Shown here one piece after another: positions 1-6,962 of a stretch of DNA of 8,940 bases. The stretch covers positions 1 to 8,940 of the forward strand of contig JAISAX010000616.1 of the NCBI GenBank assembly GCA_031266495.1. The letters run 5' to 3'. Position 1 is the first letter of the stretch. The number at the start of each line of letters is the position of its first letter. The DNA is from Opitutaceae bacterium. Its GTDB lineage: Bacteria > Verrucomicrobiota > Verrucomicrobiae > Opitutales > Opitutaceae. Under the pieces are notes generated by a model. It was not told where the DNA came from. It saw only the letters and a program-made list of their open reading frames with translations, and ran no database searches. A program made the position numbers and the translations under genes.

Positions 1-47
1 CTCATCGCGGTTGGGGGGGCGGCCCCCCCCCCCCCCCCCCCCCCCCC
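1..47. other. Low-complexity contig end (poly-C run), probable artefact
   Basis: A run of seven G (13-19) is followed by an uninterrupted run of 25 C (23-47). It is the strand mirror of the poly-G tail at the other end of the window. Such ends are typical of poly-G read artefacts carried into an assembly, so nothing biological should be read into this stretch. Sequence that looks genuine begins at about 48. Confidence 0.75.
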
Positions 48-66
48 GTCCCGTTGCCGACTTCCC

Positions 67-2025
67 ATGCGTCGCCTCACTTCCCTGTCTTTTCTCGCCG
101 TCCTCCTTTCGGCAACGGCATCCACCCTGTTTTCCCGGGAAAACACAAAGAACGCCGGTCCGGTCCTCCCCCCGATCGATCCGGCCCGCGTTGCTGAAAT
201 TGCCGGCTGGTTATCCGGCCGCACCGCTCCTGCCTTTTATTCTCCCCCCTTCGCCGACCGCGCATTCTGGATGCGGGCCGCCGCCGCCCATCCGCCGACG
301 GAACTGGAGGCCGCCGCGACAAAGGCGGCGAAAAAGGAACCTCCTCCGCTGACCGAGGAACTCTACGAAGATTTCAGGAAAACCGGACGACGCGGAGCCT
401 GGGAAAAACCCCACGCCGCCCGCACCGAACGTCTCGGCCTGTTTCTCTTTGCCGAAGGCATTGCCAGCGACGGGCGCCACCTCCCGCACCTCGAACGGGA
501 GCTTGCCGAACCCACCTGGGCCATCCCTCCCCACGCCGGGCGACGCGCAACCTGGCATGATGCGTACGACCTCGTCGATCTCGCCGCCGCGATCCGTGCC
601 TGGGACATCGCCCTGTGCGATTACCTGCTCGGCGACCGCCTCTCCCCCGACATCCGCAAGCGTCTGCGTTCGGAAATACGCTCGCGAATCACGGACCCTT
701 ATCTCCAGCGCGTACGCACCGCCAACCGGCGGGATTTCTGGTGGATGAACGGTGGCAACAACTGGAATGCCATTTGCAATGCCGGCGTCATGGCCAGCCC
801 CCTCCTGCTCGCGGACTGGCCGGTGGAGGAGCGGGCGGAACTGATCGCGGCTTTCGAAACCCTCACCGCCTTCTTCATCGACGGATTTGGCGACGACGGA
901 TTCTGCCACGAAGGCATCGGATACTGGTCTTTCGGATACGGCCATTATATGCTTGGCTCCGAGCTGATCCGCCTGGCCACGGACGGACGCATCGATCTGC
1001 TCGCGGGCAAAAAGCAGGAACTCATCGCCACCTTCGACGTCCGCTGGCAACTGACCTGCGGGATTTTTCCCGCCTTTGGCGATGTCAAGATCGCATCACG
1101 CGCACCGGCGCACTGGCACGATTTTGCGACGCTGCGCTATGGCGGTTCGGGCGGCATCATCGGCCGCAGCGCCAGTCCCACCTGGGTCCAGCCCCAGGGA
1201 CTCGGTGCGCGACTCTATATCACTCCGTGGGATCTTTCCCTGCCCCGCCCTCCTCCCGGCTCCCCGGAGGCGCAGGCCATCGCCGCAAACGTCAAAACCC
1301 CGCCCCTGCGCGACTGGTTTCCTGACGGCGGAGCGCTCGTCGTGCGACGCCAGCCCGCGGAACAGGGCCTGATCGCGGCCTTCAAGGGCGGACACAACGG
1401 CCAGCCCCACAATCACAACGACCTCGGTTCCTTCGTCCTTCTCTGCGACGGCGAAATCGCCCTGACCGATCCCGGCACCGACGTTTACACGAAAGACACC
1501 TTTGGTCCCAACCGCTACACCAGCGGAGTGATGAACTCCTTCGGTCATCCTGTCCCCCGCGTCGCCGGCCAGCTTCAACGGACCGGCTCCGATGCCCGCG
1601 CCGTCACCCTGCACACCGATTTCACCGACAGGGCCGATACTTGGGAAATCGATCTGACGAGCGCCTACGATGTGCCGGCCCTGGAACGGCTCACCCGCAC
1701 CTTCGTCTTCACCCGGGCGGACGGAGGTCGTCTGGAAATTGTGGATCGTGTCCGCTTCAAGCCGGGCCAGCCGCAAACATTCGGAACGGCGCTTGTCTTG
1801 CTCCCCGGCCAGAAAAAGGAAAAAGCAACCGCATCCGGTTTTCGTGTCGGACCGGTCGAAATCTCCTGGTCTGCCGATGCGGATACGACAGCGCGCCTCC
1901 TCTCCGAAGATCCCGTCCACGGGATCGTTCCCGGCCAGCCTCCGCGAGGCACACGCCTCGGCCTCGATTTCGTTTCGCCAGTGAGCGAAGCGACCCTCCA
2001 TCTTCTTGTCGTTCCGGCGAGATAG
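67..2025 (+). CDS. Exported heparinase II/III-family polysaccharide lyase-like protein
   Basis: A 652-residue protein with an N-terminal signal peptide (MRR, then a hydrophobic stretch to about residue 20), so it is probably periplasmic or secreted. Residues about 100-400 look like the (alpha/alpha) toroid of polysaccharide lyases: WMNGGNNWNAICN at 226-238 and DDGFCHEGIGYW at 276-287, with H281, E282 and Y286 as candidate active-site residues. Residues about 415-650 are a beta-sandwich with the family hallmark HNHNDLGSF at 448-456, followed by DPGTDVY at 468-474. By family knowledge these enzymes cleave uronic-acid-containing glycans by beta-elimination through His/Tyr/Glu residues; the true substrate and PL family are not determinable here. 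The start at 67 is chosen because the signal peptide follows directly; no ribosome binding site is visible. It is complete at the C-terminus and separated from the next gene by 335 bp, so it may be its own transcription unit. Confidence 0.88.
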   Translation: MRRLTSLSFLAVLLSATASTLFSRENTKNAGPVLPPIDPARVAEIAGWLSGRTAPAFYSPPFADRAFWMRAAAAHPPTELEAAATKAAKKEPPPLTEELYEDFRKTGRRGAWEKPHAARTERLGLFLFAEGIASDGRHLPHLERELAEPTWAIPPHAGRRATWHDAYDLVDLAAAIRAWDIALCDYLLGDRLSPDIRKRLRSEIRSRITDPYLQRVRTANRRDFWWMNGGNNWNAICNAGVMASPLLLADWPVEERAELIAAFETLTAFFIDGFGDDGFCHEGIGYWSFGYGHYMLGSELIRLATDGRIDLLAGKKQELIATFDVRWQLTCGIFPAFGDVKIASRAPAHWHDFATLRYGGSGGIIGRSASPTWVQPQGLGARLYITPWDLSLPRPPPGSPEAQAIAANVKTPPLRDWFPDGGALVVRRQPAEQGLIAAFKGGHNGQPHNHNDLGSFVLLCDGEIALTDPGTDVYTKDTFGPNRYTSGVMNSFGHPVPRVAGQLQRTGSDARAVTLHTDFTDRADTWEIDLTSAYDVPALERLTRTFVFTRADGGRLEIVDRVRFKPGQPQTFGTALVLLPGQKKEKATASGFRVGPVEISWSADADTTARLLSEDPVHGIVPGQPPRGTRLGLDFVSPVSEATLHLLVVPAR

Positions 2026-2360
2026 GCCGGGGAGGAACACTGGACGGAAACCCCGACCGGCGCCGTTTACCGGGAATTGTATCAACAAACCTGGCACACG
2101 CGCGACACCGACCTTTTGCCATTTGTCCCGTGATTTGATCCTGTGTAGTTTCGCGCCTTGGCCAAGGCCGGTCATGGACGCCTTTTTGCGTGCCAATTAT
2201 ATGTGGTTTCGCGAATTACAGCTTTTCTTTCCTCGCCGTCTCCGGACTGCCGGCCGGGCGGTTTCAGGAAAAGAATCGGGACCGTTGCGAAGGCCATGTT
2301 TCATTCGGGCTTCACGTTCTCGAAATGCATCCACATCCAGCCCATCCCACCCTGTCCACC
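2026..2360. other. Intergenic gap between the lyase and the pseudopilin gene
   Basis: About 335 bp with no convincing gene. Open frames run through it, but they are extensions of neighbouring genes. No clear rho-independent terminator follows the lyase gene: the GC-rich inverted segments near 2028-2090 are weak and lack a T-run. The gap contains a 14-bp palindrome (2155-2168), two copies of GTTTCGCG (2148-2155 and 2206-2213) and an AT-rich patch (2194-2202). A promoter for the pseudopilin gene probably lies here, but I cannot identify convincing -35 and -10 boxes. Confidence 0.5.
2155..2168. promoter_or_regulatory. 14-bp perfect palindrome, possible operator
   Basis: The sequence GCCTTGGCCAAGGC is a perfect inverted repeat with no spacer, located 193 bp before the pseudopilin start. 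It is not followed by a T-run, so it is not terminator-like. Its position upstream of a probable operon is suitable for a dimeric repressor or activator site. No regulator gene is present in the window to pair with it, and palindromes of this size can occur by chance in GC-rich DNA. Confidence 0.3.
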
Positions 2361-3086
2361 ATGACACTCCGTCATCACGCAACCCCTTCCCGTCCCCGCG
2401 CCTTCACCCTCATCGAGCTGCTGGCCGTCATCACCATTATCGGCATTTTGGCCGGTATCCTTATTCCCGTGACGATTTCCGTTCGTTCCTCCGCGCGCGC
2501 CGCCCAGTGCAAATCCAACCTCCGCCAGATCGGTATCGCCACACAAACCTACCTCACCGAAAACAAAAACGTTTTTTACCCCCACAGTGGCGATTCGTAT
2601 GCCGGCTGGCATCGTTATCTCAATCCCTACCTCAAAAACCAAAAAATAGTCACCGGAATCGGAATGGGGGCTCGCGACTACATGCTCACCTGCCCGGTCG
2701 CCGTGCCAAAAAACGGCAAGAACAACTACACCGGCTACCTCAAAAACGCCTGGCTCGGCGTTGATGGCAACACTGGCAAAAGCAAACGCGTCAACGACGC
2801 GTATCCGCAATCCCGTGTCATTGTTTTCTGGGACGACGAGCACCCCGACCAGTACGGCGACGGCGGCTGGCCGGGCAACGGCTTCAACGCCGACGGCCTT
2901 TGGGTGAGTTCAACCGGCAGTTGGTACAAACTCGCCTTCCGTCACAAAGACCAGTGCCACATCCTTCTCCTTGACGCCCACGTCGCATCCCTGAAACCCG
3001 GCCCCAACCGCAGCGGCATGGACTACCTGGAATGGATCTGGGGTCCCTTTCCCCAATATCCCAACGTCCCCATTCCGCCCCTCTGA
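2361..3086 (+). CDS. Prepilin-type (pseudopilin) protein with H-X9-D motif
   Basis: A 241-residue type IV pilin/type II secretion pseudopilin-like protein. The leader is 14 residues and basic (MTLRHHATPSRPRA), followed by FTLIELLAVITIIGILAGILIP, the classic prepilin-peptidase site plus transmembrane helix (about 15-37) with Glu at mature position 5. The residue before cleavage is Ala14, not the usual Gly. The C-terminal region has H195-X9-D205-A206, matching the 'H-X9-DG' prepilin-associated family except that the final Gly is Ala. The rest resembles the soluble domain of that family (processing of Cys-poor, aromatic-rich loops). These proteins are highly multiplied in Verrucomicrobiota, Planctomycetota and Lentisphaerota; their individual roles are largely unknown. 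The start at 2361 is chosen because it gives a normal leader length; an ATG at 2325 would add 12 residues. The LamG-like gene begins 44 bp after the stop, suggesting co-transcription. Confidence 0.9.
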   Translation: MTLRHHATPSRPRAFTLIELLAVITIIGILAGILIPVTISVRSSARAAQCKSNLRQIGIATQTYLTENKNVFYPHSGDSYAGWHRYLNPYLKNQKIVTGIGMGARDYMLTCPVAVPKNGKNNYTGYLKNAWLGVDGNTGKSKRVNDAYPQSRVIVFWDDEHPDQYGDGGWPGNGFNADGLWVSSTGSWYKLAFRHKDQCHILLLDAHVASLKPGPNRSGMDYLEWIWGPFPQYPNVPIPPL

Positions 3087-3130
3087 ATTTCTCAACCCGA
3101 ATCTGCCATAAACCCGAACACGAACACGCC

Positions 3131-4183
3131 ATGAAAAACAAATCCACAATATCACTACATCCGCTCAGCCGAACCGCGGGGACATGCATTGCCCTGGGGC
3201 TCGGACTTGCCTTGATGGTCGGCGTTACCGCCGCATCATCCGCCCCAACCATAATCCCGACACCCACCGCGCTCTTCACCTTCGACGACGCCACCGCGGG
3301 AACGACATTAGCAACAAACACTGCCATCACCAACTCCGGGGCCAGTGACACCAGCGGCGCGGTCAAGTGGAGATCGCTTGATGTCACCGCCAGCGGCATT
3401 TCCGGCAACGGCCTGACCAACTTCAGTACCGGGTTCTGGAATGGCGGCATATCCTCAGCCAGTAATGTTTCTTTTGATACCGGGACCGGGACAACCAATG
3501 TCTTGAACATCGGACCGGTTACCCTCTCCATCTGGGCAAAAAACCCCGGCACTGTGTTACCAAACCAGGATCGTTTTGTTCTCTTCGGTGTCGGGAATAA
3601 CTCATACCCCGGAAATCAAGGCCTGCAAGTCTGGCTCAGCCAAGTGGATGAAACCGGTCAGCGCACACTCAACGTCTCGCTTCAGAATTGGAATGGAGGC
3701 TTCAGCACCTGGACCAGTGCGTCCCTGACATGGGATGCGGACGCATGGTATAACGTCGCCCTCACATGGAATAGAATAACCGGTGCACACGGCCATGTTG
3801 AACTCTTCCTGACAAAACAAACCGACACCTTTGGCTCGCCCCTTCTTTCCTTCGATTCGAACGATACCACCGGCAGCAACCCCGTCGGCGCCACCGTAGG
3901 CACCACCGGTATGGTCAATAGTCCATGGGTTTATTTTGGTGGCCAAAGCGACGCGTTCAACGCAGGCGTCAGTGCTGGTGGCGTATTGGGAACGACAGCC
4001 ATTATAGACGATGCCGCCGCATGGATAGGCACCAGGCTGACCGTCGAACAACTGGAGGCAAACTTCGCCTTGCACGCCATCACCGGAAATATCCCGGAAT
4101 CCCGCGCGCTCGCCGCGCTGTGCGGTTTCGCCGGCCTGGTCGCGGCGGCGGCCATCGCCATTCGCCGCCGCCGTCGTCGCTGA
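3131..4183 (+). CDS. LamG-like surface protein with PEP-CTERM-type ('PES') sorting signal
   Basis: A 350-residue exported protein. A signal peptide spans about 1-38 (basic start, hydrophobic core CIALGLGLALMVGVTAA, likely cut after ASSA). Residues about 47-315 look like a LamG/concanavalin A-like beta-sandwich: it opens with ALFTFDD (47-53), has a VTLSIWAKN strand around W135, and later WYNVALTWNR and a VYFGGQSD/IDDAAAWIG strand, all typical of LamG folds that bind or decorate glycans. The C-terminus is a tripartite sorting signal: IPES at 321-324, a hydrophobic helix to about 344, and six arginines at 345-350. By family knowledge this is recognised by an exosortase and linked to surface/EPS biogenesis; the canonical motif is PEP, here PES. 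The ATG at 3131 is preferred over an upstream in-frame ATG at 3032 because the latter overlaps the pseudopilin gene and would bury the signal peptide. No exosortase is in the window. Confidence 0.85.
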   Translation: MKNKSTISLHPLSRTAGTCIALGLGLALMVGVTAASSAPTIIPTPTALFTFDDATAGTTLATNTAITNSGASDTSGAVKWRSLDVTASGISGNGLTNFSTGFWNGGISSASNVSFDTGTGTTNVLNIGPVTLSIWAKNPGTVLPNQDRFVLFGVGNNSYPGNQGLQVWLSQVDETGQRTLNVSLQNWNGGFSTWTSASLTWDADAWYNVALTWNRITGAHGHVELFLTKQTDTFGSPLLSFDSNDTTGSNPVGATVGTTGMVNSPWVYFGGQSDAFNAGVSAGGVLGTTAIIDDAAAWIGTRLTVEQLEANFALHAITGNIPESRALAALCGFAGLVAAAAIAIRRRRRR

Positions 4184-4196
4184 TCCCGAATCCGCC

Positions 4197-4224
4197 GGGG
4201 TGGCGCCCTCCTGGGTGCCACTCC
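4197..4224 (+). terminator. Intergenic stem-loop, possible attenuator or partial terminator
   Basis: A 12-bp stem (4197-4208 paired with 4213-4224, with two G-T pairs) closes a 4-base loop (TCCT). It begins 13 bp after the stop of the LamG-like gene. A run of eight T lies at 4241-4248, but 16 bases after the stem, which is too far for a textbook intrinsic terminator. It could be a weak terminator, an mRNA-stabilising 3' structure for the upstream message, or a processing site that sets different levels of the two genes. Confidence 0.45.
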
Positions 4225-4262
4225 TTATACCTCTGATTTGTTTTTTTTCCCGGATACCAATC

Positions 4263-6749
4263 ATGCTTTTTCAACGACTCTCGCTCCGTCCTGTCCTGTT
4301 CGCGCTCTCGCTATCGCTTGCCTCTCTGGTCGCCATCGCCGCCGCCGCGCCCCGACCCGCCGCCATTGAACTCGCCGCGCCCGGCGTCACGCTCCGCGCA
4401 GACCGCTGGAATCACGTCACCATCAACACCCCGCAAGGCGACACCCTGCTCACCTTCTCCGGCTTTCAACTCAAGTGGACACCCTCATTCACCACCAACG
4501 GCGGAACACTCCGCACCGTGACCGGCGAGGACGGCGCCCGCTCCCTCGAAATCGCCTACCAACTGCCCGCCCCCTCCGCCGCCGCAGCCCCCGCCTTGCC
4601 CAAAATTACCGGACGCTTCACTCCCCGTCCCGGTCGCGTCGAGGTCACCTTCGACATCAGCGACCTGCCCGCCACAATCCCCAATCCCAAACCCGATTCC
4701 GATCCCGAAAAAAACACCATCCCGGTTAACATCGGCGGCAGCATGTTCGAGCGCTCCTTCAAAGCGGGAGCCAAACAACTGCCCGCCGTCAAAACCGGCC
4801 TCTGGAAACACAACGAACACGGCGGCCTCCCCCAAGAACACCCCGACGGCCAGTTCATCCGTTACGAAACCGGCGACCACATTGTCAGCTTCGCCCACGA
4901 CACCGGCGTCAACACGCAGTGGATTTACGAACGGCTCCAGCACATCGGCCTGCGCAAAGTATCCGAAAATCATTACATCGGAAAGTTCACCCTCCTCGTC
5001 TCCCCTCGCGACGGCGAATGGCCGTCCGAATTGCTCGCCGCCCGCCTCCGCGAACGCCCCGTCGGCCTCAAGATCGGCACGGCGAAAACATGGAACTGGT
5101 GGGAACACACCACGCCCGCCGACCCCCTCGCCCTCGACATCACCCTCGCCAACACCGGCCCCGGACAGACCCCGCGCAACGTTGTCCTCAAACACTGGAT
5201 ACGCGACTACGCCGGCGCCATCGTCTCGCAGGCCGCCCGCCCCCTCGCCCTCGCCCCCGGTGTGCTCCACCACGAACGCCTCCCCTTCTCTCCCTCCAAA
5301 ACCTCGCCCGACTCCACCCGCGACCTCTTCTTCGCCGAAGTTTCCATCTCCGACAAAACCACCGGCGAAGAACTCGCCTTCGACCGTACCCACATCACCC
5401 TCCTCCCCCCCCACGAATTTGCGGCCATGAAACCCGACGACAGCATCATCGGCCTCTCCGCCTGGTGGGCCATCCCCGACCGCGAACAAATCGCCCGCCT
5501 CATCCGGCGCATGGGCGTCCGCTGGCTCCGCCACGGCAAAACCGGAGAATTCCCCGGCGTCACCGCCATCCTCCACGACAACATTGACTGGAAAAAAGAC
5601 TACACCGACGCCGAACGCGAAACTTGGATACGCAAGGAAATCCAACGCTGCCTCGACAACGGCAGTCGCGTCTGGGAATTCGGAAACGAAATCAACTTCG
5701 CCGGCTTCAACATCGGCCTCGCTGACACCATCAAGGGCAAGGAACGCCGCGAACGCCTCACCAAATACATCGACTGGCTGCGCGAAATCCGCCGTATCCA
5801 GAAAGAAATGGGTTCCCCCGCCACCGACATCAAACTCCTCACCACTGGCCTTGCCGGCATGGACGTCCCCGTCATCGAAGGTCTCCACCAACTTGGCGGC
5901 TGGGACCTGCTCGACGGCATCGCCCTGCACCCCGGACGCGGCAACTTCGCTGTCGATTATCCCGTTTACGATCCCCCCGCCAGAATCGACACCTGGGACG
6001 ACTGGAAAAACCGGGAAACCGGCGCCCACGGCAGCTACTGGAACTACTACGGCTCCATCATCACCGCCAAGGCCCTCATCAACCGCTACGACGCGCAAAA
6101 ACCCGCCGACGACCCTGCCCGCAAAACCCTCTGGCTCACCGAAGTCTATTCGCCAGGACATCCCAACAGTTGGTGGGAGGACACCCCGCGCGTCGGCGGC
6201 GAGAACGCCATTCTCACTTTCGCTCTCGCTCATGCCGAGGGCGTCAAAGCCGCCTTCTGGTATCAGCTCTACGACTCCATCTGGTTCGACCAACTCGGCA
6301 TCAACCCCGGGGAGCGCGAGTACTCCTTCGGACTCATCCGGCGCGACCTCGGTTTCAAGCCCTCGCTCCTCGGTTTTGTCACCGCCGCCGAAACCCTCGA
6401 TTGCGCCGTGTTCAAAGGATGGATACAATTTCCCGGAAAACAAAACGCCAAAACCCGCGGCCTCCTCTTCGACACCCCGGGCGGCCCCGTTGCCATCCTC
6501 TGGGATCGCACCGAAGGATACACGCTCACTCGAAAAGCCGATCCCTTTCCCACACCCGAACCCTGGATCGAGAACTGGAAAACGCGCACTCCGGTCACGC
6601 TTCCTGCCATCGGAGCCAGCATTGTCACTCGCAACGCCATTGGCCAGCAAACCACACACCGCACCAGCGGCGGATCCGTCATCCTCAAACTCACCGGCGC
6701 GCCAACAATCATTTACGGCCTCGACCCCGCCCGCCTCCCTCCCCGCTGA
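4263..6749 (+). CDS. Exported clan GH-A-like glycoside hydrolase, family not assigned
   Basis: An 828-residue protein with a signal peptide (about 1-28, hydrophobic core VLFALSLSLASLVAIAAAA). Residues about 30-280 form a beta-rich N-terminal region; about 285-385 look like an Ig-like/NEW3-type domain (ALDITLANTGPG). A TIM barrel seems to run from about 397 (GLSAWWAIPD) to about 710. It contains WEFGNEINF with E476 as the likely acid/base, HPG with H556 on a later strand, and LWLTEVYSPG with E627 as the likely nucleophile; the two Glu are 151 residues apart. The ending FGLIRRDLGFKPS resembles the end of GH39/GH5-type barrels. A C-terminal beta-domain follows (about 715-828). This is the layout of clan GH-A retaining enzymes, but I cannot name the family or substrate. 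The start at 4263 is preferred over 4200 because it gives a normal signal peptide and lies after the stem-loop. Leucine codons are mostly CTC, and the coding strand is strongly C-rich. Confidence 0.8.
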   Translation: MLFQRLSLRPVLFALSLSLASLVAIAAAAPRPAAIELAAPGVTLRADRWNHVTINTPQGDTLLTFSGFQLKWTPSFTTNGGTLRTVTGEDGARSLEIAYQLPAPSAAAAPALPKITGRFTPRPGRVEVTFDISDLPATIPNPKPDSDPEKNTIPVNIGGSMFERSFKAGAKQLPAVKTGLWKHNEHGGLPQEHPDGQFIRYETGDHIVSFAHDTGVNTQWIYERLQHIGLRKVSENHYIGKFTLLVSPRDGEWPSELLAARLRERPVGLKIGTAKTWNWWEHTTPADPLALDITLANTGPGQTPRNVVLKHWIRDYAGAIVSQAARPLALAPGVLHHERLPFSPSKTSPDSTRDLFFAEVSISDKTTGEELAFDRTHITLLPPHEFAAMKPDDSIIGLSAWWAIPDREQIARLIRRMGVRWLRHGKTGEFPGVTAILHDNIDWKKDYTDAERETWIRKEIQRCLDNGSRVWEFGNEINFAGFNIGLADTIKGKERRERLTKYIDWLREIRRIQKEMGSPATDIKLLTTGLAGMDVPVIEGLHQLGGWDLLDGIALHPGRGNFAVDYPVYDPPARIDTWDDWKNRETGAHGSYWNYYGSIITAKALINRYDAQKPADDPARKTLWLTEVYSPGHPNSWWEDTPRVGGENAILTFALAHAEGVKAAFWYQLYDSIWFDQLGINPGEREYSFGLIRRDLGFKPSLLGFVTAAETLDCAVFKGWIQFPGKQNAKTRGLLFDTPGGPVAILWDRTEGYTLTRKADPFPTPEPWIENWKTRTPVTLPAIGASIVTRNAIGQQTTHRTSGGSVILKLTGAPTIIYGLDPARLPPR

Positions 6750-6756
6750 CGCGGGG
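6741..6756. other. Short GC hairpin with the stop codon in its loop
   Basis: CCCCGC (6741-6746) pairs with GCGGGG (6751-6756) around the loop TGAC, which contains the TGA stop of the large glycoside hydrolase gene. No T-run follows, so it is not a standard terminator; it may simply protect the 3' end of the message or be incidental. Confidence 0.35.
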
Positions 6757-6962
6757 AAATTAATAATCAAGAATGACGAACTGACGTTACGCAGCCGGGA
6801 GGTAGGGGCTTCGCTTGCGAAGCCCACGAGCGTTTTCGGGTTCCCGTTCGTTTTGGTGGTGTTCATTCAAGCGTAACTTCAGCGTAATAAAACAGAACTA
6901 CGGCAAATGCCGCGCATGACGCCGGTATTTGAGCGGCCGGCGTATCCCTGTCGCTGCGCAAC
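6757..6962. other. Spacer before the GH50-like gene, with repeat-like hairpin and decayed coding remnant
   Basis: This spacer is visibly richer in A+T than the gene before it (for example 6757-6769 and 6885-6897). It contains the hairpin at 6806-6825, a direct repeat of AGCGTAA (6870-6876 and 6881-6887) and in-frame stops for the downstream gene at 6888 and 6930. From 6933 the downstream frame reads AAGVSLSLRN directly into the next gene, which looks like coding sequence. A weak promoter could be drawn as TTCATT (6862-6867), 17 bases, TAATAA (6885-6890), but each box matches consensus at only three positions. Confidence 0.45.
6806..6825. repeat. Perfect hairpin, REP-like intergenic element
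   Basis: GGGCTTCGC (6806-6814) and GCGAAGCCC (6817-6825) form a perfect 9-bp inverted repeat with only TT between them (as RNA, an 8-bp stem with a CTTG loop). It sits in a lower-GC spacer between two genes and is followed by a short T4 tract (6833-6836). The compact, GC-rich, tight-loop form is typical of dispersed REP-like elements. Only one copy is in this window, so its repeat status is an inference. Confidence 0.45.

Noticed and set aside
1096..2196. A 366-codon open frame on the minus strand, antisense to the lyase gene
   Set aside because: It overlaps the conserved HNHND region of the lyase on the opposite strand and shows no family motifs; it is explained by GC-rich codon bias.
2190..2360. 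A longer start for the pseudopilin gene
   Set aside because: It would place about 57 extra residues before the prepilin leader; the 14-residue basic leader from 2361 fits the family.
2006..2764. A 252-codon + strand frame spanning the gap and the pseudopilin
   Set aside because: It is rich in Arg, Pro and Ser and overlaps the clear prepilin signal in another frame; no independent evidence supports it.
4485..6866. A 793-codon open frame on the minus strand, antisense to the large glycoside hydrolase gene
   Set aside because: It is a shadow of the strong C-rich third-position bias of the + strand gene. Its translation is low-complexity, rich in Gly, Val, Glu and Asp, without recognisable motifs, while the + strand frame has a signal peptide and paired catalytic motifs.
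5584..6876. A 430-codon + strand open frame overlapping the hydrolase gene in another frame
   Set aside because: Composition is dominated by Ser, Pro, Thr and Ala, as expected from a frame-shifted reading of a C-rich gene; it crosses the catalytic region of the real gene.
6862..6890. A sigma-70-like promoter (TTCATT, 17 bases, TAATAA) before the GH50-like gene
   Set aside because: Only half of the positions match consensus in each box and the region is AT-rich by itself, so it is not distinguishable from chance.
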